Shown one piece after another: positions 1 to 9,757 of a stretch of 64,000 nt of DNA (the first letter of the stretch is position 1; each line of letters opens with the position of its first letter). The stretch is from Salipiger bermudensis. Lineage in GTDB: Bacteria > Pseudomonadota > Alphaproteobacteria > Rhodobacterales > Rhodobacteraceae. Location: positions 310,001 through 374,000 of the forward strand of contig NZ_JAIUZY010000003.1 in the NCBI RefSeq assembly GCF_020171625.1, written 5' to 3'. The notes below the pieces were generated by a model that had not been told where the DNA came from, ran no database searches, and saw nothing but the letters and a program-made list of their open reading frames with translations. Made by a program: the position numbers and the translations under genes.

Positions 1-25
1 TGCGCCGGCTGCTTAAGGAGGACGC

Positions 26-286
26 ATGACCGAGACCCCGGAACACCGCCTGAAGAGGCTGACCATGCGGTCGATGCGCCGCGGCATCAAGGAGATGGAC
101 ATCATCCTGATGCGCTACGCCGACGCAAGGCTCGCAGGGATGGACGCCGCCCAGCTCGACGCCTACGAGGCGTTGCTCGAGGAGAACGACCAGGATCTCT
201 ACCAGTGGGTCTCGGGTCAGCGCCCGGCCCCGGAGCCGCTGCAGCCGCTGATCACCGACATCTCGCAGGTCGCCTGCAATCGCTGA
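26..286 (+). CDS. sdhE: FAD assembly factor SdhE (succinate dehydrogenase assembly)
   Basis: Small soluble protein of 86 aa that helps attach FAD covalently to the succinate dehydrogenase flavoprotein SdhA. The family hallmark RGxxE is visible as RRGIKEMD at about residues 19-26. It is followed by the usual acidic helical segment with YEALLEENDQDLYQW at about 48-62. Length is normal for the family (80-95 aa). The ATG is preceded by AAGGAGG at good spacing, which fixes the start. The gene stands alone in the window; its left neighbour is outside it. The next gene starts about 95 bp downstream on the same strand. Recognised from motif and length. Confidence 0.93.
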   Translation: MTETPEHRLKRLTMRSMRRGIKEMDIILMRYADARLAGMDAAQLDAYEALLEENDQDLYQWVSGQRPAPEPLQPLITDISQVACNR

Positions 287-382
287 GCTCAAGACGGTTT
301 TTCATGTCTTTGGCGTGATTTAACCGATTGTTGGTGTTTTTCGCCCAAACCTGCCTGTCACAAGGAACAGGCGGAGACGGTG

Positions 383-880
383 ATGAGCATTCATGCCTCC
401 ATGGGAAAGAAGCCGTTCAGCGGCTACATGACCGGCTATCTCGAGACGCTGTCGCTCGTGGAACGGCTTCACCGGCTGCTGCTGGACGTCATCAAGGACG
501 AGTTCGAGCGCACGGGCCTGCTCGACATCAACGCGGTGCAGGCGCTGCTGCTCTACAACGTCGGCGACAACGAGGTGACGGCGGGCGAGCTGAAATCGCG
601 CGGCTACTATCAGGGCAGCAACGTCAGCTACAATCTCAAGAAGCTGGTGGAAATGGGCTACATGCACCACCAACGCTGCGAGATCGACCGCCGCTCGGTG
701 CGGGTGCGGCTGACCGCAAAGGGGCGCGATGTGCGCGATATGGTGCAAACCCTGTTCGAGCGGCATTCAGACGGGCTCGAGGGGCGCAACGTCATCGATC
801 TCGACGGGCTCGACAAGATCAACACCTCCCTGCGTCGGCTCGAACGGTTCTGGACCGACCAGATCAGGTACATCTACTAG
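383..880 (+). CDS. MarR-family winged-helix regulator, LdtR-like
   Basis: A 165-aa winged-helix DNA-binding protein closely resembling LdtR, the MarR-type regulator known in Rhizobiales/Liberibacter for control of an L,D-transpeptidase and cell-envelope stress genes. The helix-turn-helix lies around residues 60-95 (AGELKSRGYYQGSNVSYNLK) and the wing around 100-120 (DRRSVRVRLTAKG). ATG at 383 is chosen; a GTG one codon earlier (380) is an alternative. GGCGGAG upstream is a plausible ribosome site. The 96-bp spacer to sdhE carries an AT-richer stretch suitable for its own promoter. No L,D-transpeptidase gene is visible nearby, so the target is inferred from homology only. Confidence 0.85.
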   Translation: MSIHASMGKKPFSGYMTGYLETLSLVERLHRLLLDVIKDEFERTGLLDINAVQALLLYNVGDNEVTAGELKSRGYYQGSNVSYNLKKLVEMGYMHHQRCEIDRRSVRVRLTAKGRDVRDMVQTLFERHSDGLEGRNVIDLDGLDKINTSLRRLERFWTDQIRYIY

Positions 881-913
881 CGCCCGGCAACGCTCCTGCC
901 CGCGGCAAGCCCC

Positions 914-1642
914 CTAGCGCAGCATTGCCCGGTCGCCGGTCTGCGCGTCGAAGCCACCGATGATCATGTCGTTGAGCTCGCGGAACAGCTTCAGCGTCAT
1001 CGCCCGACGGAAATCGCTGTAGCCTTGCGCCACCTCGACAAACGCCCCCGGCCCATGCGCCACCTCGCTGCGGAAATACTCCACCACCCTCGGATCCGAG
1101 CCCAACACCGCCAGCCCGTTCACCGTGACATCTTCAAACGAAAAATGCAGGTAGGCCTGCTGCGGGCGGAAGCCATCGTTGGTGACGCCATCGCCCGACA
1201 CGTCGATCACCCGCCGGGCGCAGACCGGCGCGCGGTCGAACATCGTCGAGCCGTACCCCAGAGCATAGCCCATCGCCGTGGGAAAGCGGTTGTGACTGCG
1301 CGGCGCGGCGAGGATTTGGCCGATCGCCTGATCGAGCGTCGGCCTGTCGCCAAGCACCGTCCAGTCGAGCACCACGGTCGACTGCCGCCGCCCGCTCCAT
1401 TCGTAGACACCAAGCACCACGCGCCCTTCGCCCTCGAGGATGGAGCGCGCGATGTCGGGATCGGCCAGCGCCGCGGCCAACCCCTCCTTCTGCAGGCGGT
1501 ACTCCTCTTCGTCCACCGAGGAGGACACATCGAGCGCCAGCAGAAGCGCAAGCCGACAGCCCTCCGCCGCGGCCGCGCCGGTCCAGAGCGTCAGCCCCAG
1601 AACCGCCGCGAGCGCGTGACGAAGGGCCGCCGCGCCTACCAA
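914..1642 (-). CDS. DUF1194 (VWA-like) secreted protein
   Basis: A 242-aa protein with an N-terminal signal peptide (hydrophobic stretch about residues 8-25 ending AAAAEG) followed by a von Willebrand A-like domain of the DUF1194 family. The metal-site-like DVSSSVDEEEY lies at about 39-49 (DxSxS), with VIDVSGDGVTNDG further on. Molecular function of the family is not established; an extracytoplasmic location is predicted. The probable start is TTG, embedded in the stop of gloA (7-nt overlap), which suggests translational coupling with that gene. No better in-frame ATG exists before the signal sequence. It is the distal gene of a two-gene leftward unit. Confidence 0.85.
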   Translation of the reverse strand: MVGAAALRHALAAVLGLTLWTGAAAAEGCRLALLLALDVSSSVDEEEYRLQKEGLAAALADPDIARSILEGEGRVVLGVYEWSGRRQSTVVLDWTVLGDRPTLDQAIGQILAAPRSHNRFPTAMGYALGYGSTMFDRAPVCARRVIDVSGDGVTNDGFRPQQAYLHFSFEDVTVNGLAVLGSDPRVVEYFRSEVAHGPGAFVEVAQGYSDFRRAMTLKLFRELNDMIIGGFDAQTGDRAMLR

Positions 1643-2070
1643 TGCCCCGTATTTTCCATGCTGGCCCAGGGCTCCTGCGGCTCAAGCGCGTCGCCCTCCT
1701 GCAGCAGCTCGATCGAGATGTTGTCGGGCGAGCGCACGAAGGCCATGTGGCCGTCGCGCGGGGGTCGGTTGATGGTCACGCCGTTGTCCATCAGCGTCTG
1801 GCACATCTCGTAGATGTTCGGCACGGTATAGGCGAGATGGCCGAAATGGCGCGAATCCGACGGCAGACCGTCGTCGCCATCCCAGTTGTAGGTCAGCTCC
1901 ACGTCGGCGGTGCCGTCCGCCTGATCCGGCGGGCAGAGGAAGACCAGCGTGAAGCGGCCCTGCTCGCTTTCGTTGCGGCGCCGCTCCACGAGCCCGAGAA
2001 GCTTGTAGAACGCGATCGACGCGTCGAGGTCCTTCACACGGACCATGGTGTGCAGATACTTGATGCCCAT
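1636..2070 (-). CDS. gloA: Lactoylglutathione lyase (glyoxalase I)
   Basis: A 144-aa glyoxalase I that isomerises the methylglyoxal-glutathione hemithioacetal to S-lactoylglutathione in the cytosol. The vicinal-oxygen-chelate motif is present with the four expected metal ligands: His7 (YLHTMVRV), Glu58 (VELTYNW), His78 (GHLAYTV) and Glu121 (SIELLQ). The frame stays open further upstream, but the ATG at 2070 is the right start: AAGGAG lies 8-9 nt before it and the family begins with this segment. The gene diverges from thyX across about 226 bp of promoter DNA and overlaps the DUF1194 gene downstream. Confidence 0.95.
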   Translation of the reverse strand: MGIKYLHTMVRVKDLDASIAFYKLLGLVERRRNESEQGRFTLVFLCPPDQADGTADVELTYNWDGDDGLPSDSRHFGHLAYTVPNIYEMCQTLMDNGVTINRPPRDGHMAFVRSPDNISIELLQEGDALEPQEPWASMENTGHW

Positions 2071-2296
2071 GGGGCACTCTCCTTGTTTCCGGTTCTTGCC
2101 AAGAGAGTAGACAGCGCAGCGCATATGTCGAGAGCAGAGGCCCCTGAACGCCTCCCGAAAGCCGCCAACCGCTCCGTCAGCCGGATCACGCCGGCGGGCA
2201 AAACTTGGCAGCGGACCACCTGATGTTGTTTTCATCGACCTGTGTTTCCGCCATATATGGGGCTTACCGACTCGCAGACCGAAGAAGGGATTCCCC

Positions 2297-3211
2297 ATGC
2301 CGCTCAGCCCGGAACAGCAGGCCGAAATCGACGCGCAGCGCAGCGAGACGCAGCCCACCCTGCGCGCCGTCTCCGCCGGGATGGAGGCGCATCTCTACAC
2401 CGCCAAGCCGGTGCTCGATCACGGCTTCGTCCGGGTCGTCGACTACATGGGCGACGACGCGGCGATCTGTCAGGCGGCGCGGGTCTCCTACGGACGCGGC
2501 ACCAAATCGGTGAGCAACGACGAGGGGCTGATCCGCTACCTGATGCGGCACTGGCACTCAACCCCGTTCGAGATGTGCGAGATCAAGCTGCACGTGAAGC
2601 TGCCGATCTTCGTGGCGCGGCAGTGGATCCGCCACCGCACCGCCAACGTGAACGAATACTCCGCCCGCTATTCGATCCTCGACCGCGAGTTCTACATCCC
2701 CGCGCCCGAGCATCTGGCGGCGCAGTCGGTGACCAACAATCAGGGCCGCGGCGAAGCGCTCGAGGGGGCCGAGGCCGACCGCGTGCTGCGCTACCTGCGC
2801 GACGACGCGATGCGCGCCTTCGACCATTACGAAGAGATGATCTCGACCGAGGACCAGCAGGGCCTCGCGCGCGAGCTGGCGCGGATGAACCTGCCTGCCA
2901 ACACCTACACCCAGTGGTACTGGAAGGTGGATCTGCACAATCTTCTGCATTTCCTGCGCCTGCGGGCCGACAGCCACGCGCAATACGAGATCCGCGTCTA
3001 TGCCGACGCGATCTGCGAGATGGTCGCCGACTGGGTGCCCTTCGCCTACAAGGCCTTCGAGGATTACCGCATGGGCGGCGCGCAGCTGTCGTCCAAGGCG
3101 CTCGACTGCGTGCGCCGGATGCTGAAGGGCGAAGAAGTCTCGCAGGAGAGCTCGGGCATGTCCAAGGGCGAGTGGCGCGAGTTCAGGGCGGTGCTCGACG
3201 GGGAAGGCTGA
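2297..3211 (+). CDS. thyX: FAD-dependent thymidylate synthase ThyX
   Basis: Flavin-dependent thymidylate synthase (304 aa) that methylates dUMP to dTMP using methylene-THF and NADPH. The ThyX signature is at residues 112-125 ([14 protein letters not shown]), matching RHRxxSxNxxSxRY except for Asn at the first Ser position. A second conserved block is [13 protein letters not shown]. Length fits the roughly 300-aa proteobacterial type. Start ATG 2297 follows AAGAAGGGA. No thyA is visible in the window, so this may be the sole dTMP source, but that needs the genome. Downstream is a hairpin-rich convergent spacer shared with ureG. Confidence 0.96.
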   Translation: MPLSPEQQAEIDAQRSETQPTLRAVSAGMEAHLYTAKPVLDHGFVRVVDYMGDDAAICQAARVSYGRGTKSVSNDEGLIRYLMRHWHSTPFEMCEIKLHVKLPIFVARQWIRHRTANVNEYSARYSILDREFYIPAPEHLAAQSVTNNQGRGEALEGAEADRVLRYLRDDAMRAFDHYEEMISTEDQQGLARELARMNLPANTYTQWYWKVDLHNLLHFLRLRADSHAQYEIRVYADAICEMVADWVPFAYKAFEDYRMGGAQLSSKALDCVRRMLKGEEVSQESSGMSKGEWREFRAVLDGEG

Positions 3212-3264
3212 GCGCCTTCCCTGCGGGGACCGGGCCGCCTCGCCAGTTCCCGAAACGATTGGAG

Positions 3265-3392
3265 TCGCCGCGCATCGCCGGACCGCGGCGCGGCGAAACC
3301 ACTGCGGCCCCCCGCGATTTAGCCGGGCCAAGTCCGAAAGACCTCGAAGCTGAATGCCCGGCCCTTCCAGAGCGCCGGCCCGTCCGGGCGGG
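3265..3392 (+). repeat. Dispersed MITE-like repeat, copy R1
   Basis: First of three copies of a non-coding element in this window (others at 51556-51698 and 51852-51998). The left end GCCGCGCATCGCC (3267-3279) matches the terminal repeat of the other copies. The conserved core is at 3315-3351 (AAGTCCGAAAGACCTCG in the middle). The right terminal repeat is not recognisable, so this copy is probably degraded. It lies about 55 bp after the thyX stop, in the thyX-ureG convergent spacer. No open frame within it looks coding. Confidence 0.6.
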
Positions 3393-3437
3393 TCTTGCCG
3401 AAGGCACGCTTCCAGCATGACCGATGGCGCGCCTCTC

Positions 3438-3488
3438 GGCGTTTGCTTGCAAACGCCTGCCGGCAACACATCGCGAAGCGCGATGTGT
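3438..3488. terminator. Paired hairpins in the thyX/ureG convergent spacer
   Basis: Two perfect hairpins: GGCGTTTGC/GCAAACGCC at 3438-3457 (9-bp stem, 2-nt loop), and ACACATCGCG/CGCGATGTGT at 3466-3488 (10-bp stem, 3-nt loop). They lie between the convergent ends of thyX and ureG with no strong T-run. A bidirectional termination or mRNA-end protection role is inferred. Confidence 0.5.
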
Positions 3489-3546
3489 GAGAGGCGGCCT
3501 GCGGCCTTGAGTCCGCGCAGGCCGCGTCCGACCGCCGATCGCCGCC

Positions 3547-4182
3547 TTACTCCGCCGCCTCGACCAGCGGCAGCCCCCCGATGCGCGCCAGCAGCGCGAC
3601 GATCTCGTCCACGCCCTTGCCATGCCGCAGCGCCGCGAAGACGAAGGGCCGCCCGGCGCGCATCGTGGTGGCATCGCGCTCCATCACCTCGAGCGAGGCG
3701 CCGACGTAAGGCGCGAGGTCGGTCTTGTTGATCACGAGGATGTCCGACTTGGTGATCGCCGGTCCGCCCTTGCGCGGGATCTCCTCGCCGGCGGCGGTGT
3801 CGATCACGTAGATCGTCACGTCGGCCAGCTCGGGCGAGAAGGTCGCCGAGAGATTGTCGCCGCCGCTCTCGATCAGGATCAGGTCGAGATCCGGGTGCGC
3901 CTCGTTGAGCTCGGCAATGGCGGCGAGGTTGATCGAGGCATCCTCGCGGATCGCGGTGTGCGGACAGCCGCCGGTCTCGACCCCCTTGATGCGGTCGAGC
4001 GGCAGCACCTGCTGGCGCATCAGCTCTTCCGCATCTTCGCGGGTGTAGATGTCGTTGGTGACCACCGCCATCGACAGCCGGTCGCGCAGGGCGCGCGCCA
4101 GCGCCGCGGTCAACGTGGTCTTGCCGGCGCCAACCGGGCCACCGAGGCCGACGCGCAGGGGTCCGTTCGGGGATGCCATCAT
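3547..4182 (-). CDS. ureG: Urease accessory protein UreG (GTPase)
   Basis: SIMIBI-class GTPase (211 aa) that drives nickel insertion into apo-urease in the UreDFG complex. The P-loop [10 protein letters not shown] lies at about residues 14-23. The metal-binding CPH motif follows in [15 protein letters not shown], and the NKTD guanine-specificity motif in [12 protein letters not shown]. Two ATGs stand in tandem (4182 and 4179) after GGAGAG; the first is used here. The gene is the last of the urease operon, 22 bp after ureF. Length is typical (about 205-215 aa). Confidence 0.97.
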   Translation of the reverse strand: MMASPNGPLRVGLGGPVGAGKTTLTAALARALRDRLSMAVVTNDIYTREDAEELMRQQVLPLDRIKGVETGGCPHTAIREDASINLAAIAELNEAHPDLDLILIESGGDNLSATFSPELADVTIYVIDTAAGEEIPRKGGPAITKSDILVINKTDLAPYVGASLEVMERDATTMRAGRPFVFAALRHGKGVDEIVALLARIGGLPLVEAAE

Positions 4183-4204
4183 CTCTCTCCGTTGTGATCT
4201 GAGG

Positions 4205-4840
4205 TCAGGATCTGAATAGCCGGGAATACAGCATGTCATGGCGCTGGCTGGCGATGTCAATCAGCGGCGCGAAGCCGCCGAGATCGTCGAGCTCGGCGCC
4301 CAATGCCCGCTCTGCCAGCTCGGCGCAGAGCGGCGCCAGCGCCTGCACCACGCGCTGCCCGTCGGTCTGGCCCAGCGGGATCAGCCGCACGCCGGCGCCC
4401 GCGAGGTTCGCGGCAAAGGCCTGCAGGTAAAGCCGGAGCGCCTCGTCCAGGGGCAAGGCCAGCGCTTGCACTGCCAGCCCGACCGCCACCGGATAGGGCG
4501 AGGGCGGGATCTCGAGCTCCCAGACCGCCGAGACGGTGGCGGCAAAGGCCCGGCCCTGCTGCTCGGTCTCGAGCCGCCGCTCGGCCGAGGGCGAGAGCGC
4601 CAGCCCCAGCTCCGAGAGCATATCGGCGTCCGCGCCCTGCGCCGCCTGCGCCAGCAGCAACGCGTCCGACCAGCCCGCGCCGTGGCGCAGGGCTGCCTCG
4701 AGCCAGCCCTGCAACGCGGCGGCATCCGCCACCTGCCCCGCCTGCACCGCCGTCTCCAGCCCGTGCGAATAGGCGAACGCCCCCACCGGGAACGCCGGCG
4801 AGAACAGCTGGTGCAGGGTGAGTGCGGCGTCAGTGGTCAT
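4205..4840 (-). CDS. ureF: Urease accessory protein UreF
   Basis: A 211-aa all-helical UreF that binds UreD and acts as the gate/GAP-like factor for UreG during urease maturation. Typical features are [21 protein letters not shown] near the N-terminus (quoted here in two overlapping parts: [12 protein letters not shown] and AFAYSHGLE), [11 protein letters not shown], and the C-terminal [18 protein letters not shown]. The start ATG at 4840 overlaps the 3' end of ureE by 11 nt. Upstream in-frame sequence is just the ureE His-rich tail read in another frame. Cotranscription with ureE and ureG is inferred. Confidence 0.95.
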   Translation of the reverse strand: MTTDAALTLHQLFSPAFPVGAFAYSHGLETAVQAGQVADAAALQGWLEAALRHGAGWSDALLLAQAAQGADADMLSELGLALSPSAERRLETEQQGRAFAATVSAVWELEIPPSPYPVAVGLAVQALALPLDEALRLYLQAFAANLAGAGVRLIPLGQTDGQRVVQALAPLCAELAERALGAELDDLGGFAPLIDIASQRHDMLYSRLFRS

Positions 4841-5372
4841 GGTCGTGGTGGGCGTGCCCGTGGTCATGCGCGTGAGAGTGGCCGTGGTCGTGCGAGGCGC
4901 CCTCCGGCCCGTGGCTGTGCGAGTGGTCGTGGCCGTGAGTCCGGCCGTGGCCATAGGCGCCGCCCTCGGGGGTGAAGGGCTCGTCGACCTCCGTGACCAA
5001 AGCGCCGATGCGCTGGAGCATGTCGCGGATCACGTGGTCGCGCTGTATCAGCAGCCGGTCGGGCTCGATCTGGCAGGGCGTGTGCCGGTTGCCGATATGC
5101 CACGCGATGCGCGGCAGGTCGTCTCCGCTCACCGCCAGCAGCGGCTCGGACGCGGCCACCACCTCGACCAGCTGCCCGTCGGTGAGCCGGAAGGCATCGC
5201 CGTGATCGAGGCTCTCTGTATGGGCCAGATCGACGAGGAAGCCCGCCCCCGAGCCCGCAGTCAGAACCTTGCGGCGCAGGAACCGGTCCTCGTAGGACAG
5301 GGTCACGGTGTCCGAGGCGGTGTCCCAGTGGCCCTTGCGGGCGATCTCGTGAGCGGTGCGCAACTGGGTCAT
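4830..5372 (-). CDS. ureE: Urease accessory protein UreE (nickel chaperone)
   Basis: Nickel-binding metallochaperone of 180 aa that hands Ni2+ to UreG. The N-terminal peptide-binding domain and the metal domain (AWHIGNRHTPCQIE, with the conserved His) are recognisable. The last ~40 residues are an exceptionally His-rich tail with 17 His in a GHDHSHSH-like pattern, expected to store several Ni2+ ions. ATG 5372 begins MTQLRTAHE. A strong hairpin (5424-5460) stands between the DUF1127 gene and this one, so ureEFG may be partly uncoupled from the upstream urease genes. Confidence 0.96.
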   Translation of the reverse strand: MTQLRTAHEIARKGHWDTASDTVTLSYEDRFLRRKVLTAGSGAGFLVDLAHTESLDHGDAFRLTDGQLVEVVAASEPLLAVSGDDLPRIAWHIGNRHTPCQIEPDRLLIQRDHVIRDMLQRIGALVTEVDEPFTPEGGAYGHGRTHGHDHSHSHGPEGASHDHGHSHAHDHGHAHHDHDH

Positions 5373-5423
5373 GTCAGGTCCTTGGCTGGGGAAACGGCGC
5401 GGCGGCAGGGCCGCGAAACGAAG

Positions 5424-5460
5424 AAGGCCACGGCCCGGACGATCCCGGGCGCGTGGCCTT
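5424..5460 (-). terminator. Hairpin downstream of the DUF1127 gene
   Basis: AAGGCCACG at 5424-5432 pairs with CGTGGCCTT at 5452-5460, with an inner CCCGG/CCGGG stem. Read leftward it is followed by CTTCTTCGTTTC. It looks like an intrinsic terminator for the DUF1127 transcript, or an attenuator inside the urease locus before ureE. Confidence 0.6.
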
Positions 5461-5508
5461 GATGCATGTCTCCGGCGCGCGCGTCAGGGCGCGCGGCGCG
5501 GGCAGAGA

Positions 5509-5727
5509 TCAGAGGTAGTAGACGTCGTGGAAGACGTGGCGCACGATGTCCTCGCGGCGGATGCCACGCTCGGCCAGCTCGGCGTCGGACAGCTTCTGCA
5601 GCGCTTCGATGCGGCGCAGGCGCGGGTTCGCTTCGCCCATCGCGACGAGCAGGTTGCCGATCGAGGTCAGAAGACGGGTGAAGAACGGTGCGTCTGCGTG
5701 ACGCTCGCTTGCGGTCATGAAAGCCAT
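5509..5727 (-). CDS. DUF1127 small protein
   Basis: A 72-aa protein with the C-terminal DUF1127 (YjiS-like) motif: an Arg-rich helix followed by L..LSDAELAERGIRREDI (about residues 43-63). In Rhodobacter a similarly small DUF1127 protein (CcaF1) is an RNA-affecting stress factor; equivalence here is inference. It sits between the secreted-protein gene and ureE on the urease strand. It has its own 156-bp AT-richer upstream spacer with a perfect inverted repeat (5807-5838), and a hairpin behind it. It therefore looks like an independent transcription unit embedded in the urease locus. Confidence 0.88.
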   Translation of the reverse strand: MAFMTASERHADAPFFTRLLTSIGNLLVAMGEANPRLRRIEALQKLSDAELAERGIRREDIVRHVFHDVYYL

Positions 5728-5806
5728 TTGTAGGAACCTTCCTATGTGTGTTCAGGTCCCCTCCCTTGCCAACAAGGTAAGCGATGCTGCCCGAAGCCGC
5801 AAATGC

Positions 5807-5838
5807 TGCATCTGCATTGTCGGCCTTCTGCAGATGCA
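5807..5838. repeat. Perfect 10-bp inverted repeat upstream of the DUF1127 gene
   Basis: TGCATCTGCA at 5807-5816 and its exact complement TGCAGATGCA at 5829-5838 are separated by 12 bp. It lies about 80-110 bp before the DUF1127 start and about 45 bp after the preceding gene's stop. It could be an operator for the small gene or a hairpin ending the urease structural-gene transcript; there is no T-run. Confidence 0.55.
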
Positions 5839-5883
5839 TAGGTCGAAAATGGTTCAATGTTAAACTTTCCACTTGTTTCCCAC

Positions 5884-6468
5884 TCATCGCACCGCCTCGA
5901 CACTGGTATATATGTACCGGTCTTCGCCATGCGCATGGCTGGATTGCACCAGGTAGGACACTCCAAGCGTCGGAAGCCAGTTTACAAGGTCCGTCACCTC
6001 GTAGGCATCCGGGCTGTAGGTCTGGGTGATCGGAATCATATCGAAGGTGCATTCGCCGAGCGTGACCTCGGTCACCGCTCCGAACGCATAGTTCTGGTGC
6101 TCGGGCTCGATGCGCCCGCCCTCCTCCACGGTAACATCGACCTCCCAGTCGCCGCCGGGCGTGGGGCGCGGCATCTCGGCGGCCGGCATCGGATAGGAAA
6201 ACCGCACCTGCGTCTCGGGCAGCAGTTCGCCCTCGGCCAGCCCCACGTTGTCGAGCATGTAGAGCCCCTGCCCCAGCAGCACACGGCTTTGCGCATTGCC
6301 GCTGTCATAGACCGAGAGCACCACGTCCGCGCTGACCCGGCGGAACAGCTCGGTGTCACCAGCGCGGGTGCGGAACAGGATCCCGGTCTCGAGATCCCCG
6401 GCGGTCGGGCAAGCCGCCGACGCCGCTGTCGGCAGCATCAGCGCCAGCAGAGGCGCAACGAACTTCAT
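5884..6468 (-). CDS. Secreted hypothetical protein in the urease operon
   Basis: A 194-aa protein with a clear Sec signal peptide (MKFVAPLLALMLPTAASAA, cleavage about residue 18-19). The rest is soluble and beta-rich looking, with two Cys left in the mature chain (near the start, and in LGECTFDM), possibly a disulphide. I do not recognise a family. It starts 24 bp after the ureC stop, so it is probably cotranscribed with ureC. A periplasmic role linked to urea or nickel handling is only suggested by position. Confidence 0.75.
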   Translation of the reverse strand: MKFVAPLLALMLPTAASAACPTAGDLETGILFRTRAGDTELFRRVSADVVLSVYDSGNAQSRVLLGQGLYMLDNVGLAEGELLPETQVRFSYPMPAAEMPRPTPGGDWEVDVTVEEGGRIEPEHQNYAFGAVTEVTLGECTFDMIPITQTYSPDAYEVTDLVNWLPTLGVSYLVQSSHAHGEDRYIYTSVEAVR

Positions 6469-6492
6469 CGGCCTGCCCTCTCGTTCTTTGCC

Positions 6493-8241
<1,749 letters not shown>

Positions 8242-8310
8242 CGGTGATCCTTGCTCATCAGGTCGGCATCGGCGTCCGCGGCCTCCTGCCGCGCGCCGCT
8301 TGTAAGTCGG

Positions 8311-8598
8311 TCAGACGGGCGTCGCGTCGTCGTGGGCGGCAGGCGGCACCGGTGCGGCGTCGGGCGTCGGGTCTACCCGCGTCTCCGCCCGCTTGCGCCC
8401 GCTGCCGGCAAGCGCGACGGGTCCGCAGATCCCCATGCCCATCGCCACCGGCGACATCGGCATCGCCGGGCGAACGCTCCAGAGCGCTTTCTGCTGCACC
8501 AGACCGGCCTCGTAGACGGCCCGGGCCATGCGCATCTGGAAGCTCATCATCTCGACCCCCATCTGCATGGCGGCAAATCCCCAGTAAGTCGGCAACAT
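8311..8598 (-). CDS. Small hypothetical protein between ureB and ureC
   Basis: A 95-aa protein starting MLPTYWGFAAMQMGVEMM. The first two-thirds is a Met/Ala-rich amphipathic helix region, loosely phasin-like. The C-terminal third is Pro/Ala-rich and likely disordered. ATG at 8598 is supported by GGAGGG at correct spacing. It has no catalytic motif and no confident family. It is flanked by ureC (69 bp downstream) and the related-looking 105-aa protein upstream, and both appear to be passengers of the urease operon. Confidence 0.6.
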   Translation of the reverse strand: MLPTYWGFAAMQMGVEMMSFQMRMARAVYEAGLVQQKALWSVRPAMPMSPVAMGMGICGPVALAGSGRKRAETRVDPTPDAAPVPPAAHDDATPV

Positions 8599-8627
8599 CG
8601 TGATACCCTCCTCGATCGATGCGTCGT

Positions 8628-8945
8628 TCAGGACTTGAAACCTGTCTTCGGCCCGCGCTTGGCGAGCCGTTTGCGGTTCGACCGCGCCTTGCGCTCCAGC
8701 GGCCCGGCCCAGGCGAGGACGACCCGCTCGGGCGCGGCGCCGCCCATGACGGCGCGGCTGGCACTCCACCAGCTCTGCATCAGCGCGGGGCTCTTTTCCG
8801 CGACCATGCGCACGTTCTCGGACGGATCGACCGACCACAGCCCGGCCATGCCGAGCGTCCGGTACGCCATGACCTGCTGCGCTTCGGCGGCCAGGGAGGC
8901 GACCTTCAGGGCGCTGCGCTGCCACGCCAGCATCTGGGCGAACAT
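8628..8945 (-). CDS. Ala-rich helical protein (often labelled antifreeze protein) in urease operon
   Basis: A 105-aa, mostly helical, Ala/Met-rich protein ending in a basic tail (KARSNRKRLAKRGPKTG). Proteins with this layout (helix, AYRTLGMAGLWS, Arg/Lys-rich tail) are commonly mislabelled antifreeze protein in Rhodobacteraceae; resemblance to phasins is more credible but unproven. ATG 8945 lies 1 nt beyond the ureB stop, so it is almost certainly translated with ureB. The function in urease biology is unknown. Confidence 0.65.
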   Translation of the reverse strand: MFAQMLAWQRSALKVASLAAEAQQVMAYRTLGMAGLWSVDPSENVRMVAEKSPALMQSWWSASRAVMGGAAPERVVLAWAGPLERKARSNRKRLAKRGPKTGFKS

Positions 8946-8946
8946 C

Positions 8947-9252
8947 TCAGAGCGCTCCCATGATCTTCTGGTTGAAGCCATAGATCTTCCGCGCGCCCGA
9001 GATCGGGATCAGGTTGACCTCGCGACGCTGGCCCGGCTCGAAGCGGACGGCGGTGCCCGCCGCGATGTCGAGCCGGTGGCCGCGCGCGGCCTGCCGGTCG
9101 AAGTCGAGCGCCGGGTTGGTCTCGGCGAAATGGTAGTGCGAGCCCACCTGCACGGGGCGGTCGCCGGTATTGGCCACCATCAGCGTGATCGCCTCGCGAT
9201 CCGCGTTGAGGGTCAGCTCCCCCTCGGCGGGGAACAGCTCGCCGGGGATCAT
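8947..9252 (-). CDS. ureB: Urease subunit beta
   Basis: Structural beta subunit (101 aa), [16 protein letters not shown] at the start. The conserved [16 protein letters not shown] and the C-terminal [11 protein letters not shown] segments are present. It packs against UreC and UreA in the (ABC)3 trimer. ATG 9252 overlaps the stop of the small membrane-protein gene by 4 nt (ATGA), implying coupled translation. The upstream in-frame extension belongs to that gene's other frame and is not family-like. Confidence 0.97.
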   Translation of the reverse strand: MIPGELFPAEGELTLNADREAITLMVANTGDRPVQVGSHYHFAETNPALDFDRQAARGHRLDIAAGTAVRFEPGQRREVNLIPISGARKIYGFNQKIMGAL

Positions 9253-9428
9253 TTGCGGCTCCGCAGGCGCGCCGGGGCCATCCGCGCGCCCATTGCCGCG
9301 ACCCCGAGGAGCGCGAAGGCCAGAAGCCATGCCGCCCCGACATTTGGGGTGAACTGCAGCCCGTCACCGGCGTGCGCGAGGGCCGGGCTGGCGACGAGGA
9401 CGAGGACGAGGGGAAGTGCGTATTTCAT
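9249..9428 (-). CDS. Small membrane protein between ureA and ureB
   Basis: A 59-aa protein: signal-like hydrophobic N-terminus ([20 protein letters not shown]), short [12 protein letters not shown] linker, one membrane helix ([17 protein letters not shown]) and a basic tail. It resembles a minimal HupE/UreJ-like N-terminus only in general shape, so no family is assigned. It sits 23 bp after ureA and overlaps ureB by 4 nt, so it is a genuine operon member by position. A small nickel or urea transport accessory is possible but not shown. Confidence 0.65.
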   Translation of the reverse strand: MKYALPLVLVLVASPALAHAGDGLQFTPNVGAAWLLAFALLGVAAMGARMAPARLRSRK

Positions 9429-9451
9429 CGGCGTATCCTTCTGAGGGACGG

Positions 9452-9754
9452 TCAGCGGATCGGGTTGTGGACGGTGACCAGCTTGGTGCCGTCCGGAAAG
9501 GTGGCCTCGACCTGCACTTCGTGGATCATGTCGGGGATGCCATCCATGCACTGCTCTGCGGTGATGACCTTGGCGCCGGCCTCCATCATGTCGGCGACCG
9601 AGCGGCCATCGCGCGCGCCTTCGACCACGGCGTCGGTGATCAGCGCCACGGCTTCCGGGTAGTTCAGCTTCACACCGCGGGCGAGGCGTTTGCGCGCCAC
9701 CTCGGCGGCCATTGCGACAAGCAGCTTGTCCTTTTCGCGGGGGGTCAATTGCAT
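9452..9754 (-). CDS. ureA: Urease subunit gamma
   Basis: Structural gamma subunit of urease, exactly 100 aa as usual. It has [20 protein letters not shown] at the N-terminus, [20 protein letters not shown], and VTVHNPIR at the end. It starts 3 bp after the ureD stop. It is the first structural gene of the operon (D-A-B-C order), followed by the small membrane-protein gene rather than directly by ureB. Confidence 0.97.
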   Translation of the reverse strand: MQLTPREKDKLLVAMAAEVARKRLARGVKLNYPEAVALITDAVVEGARDGRSVADMMEAGAKVITAEQCMDGIPDMIHEVQVEATFPDGTKLVTVHNPIR

Positions 9755-9757
9755 GGG

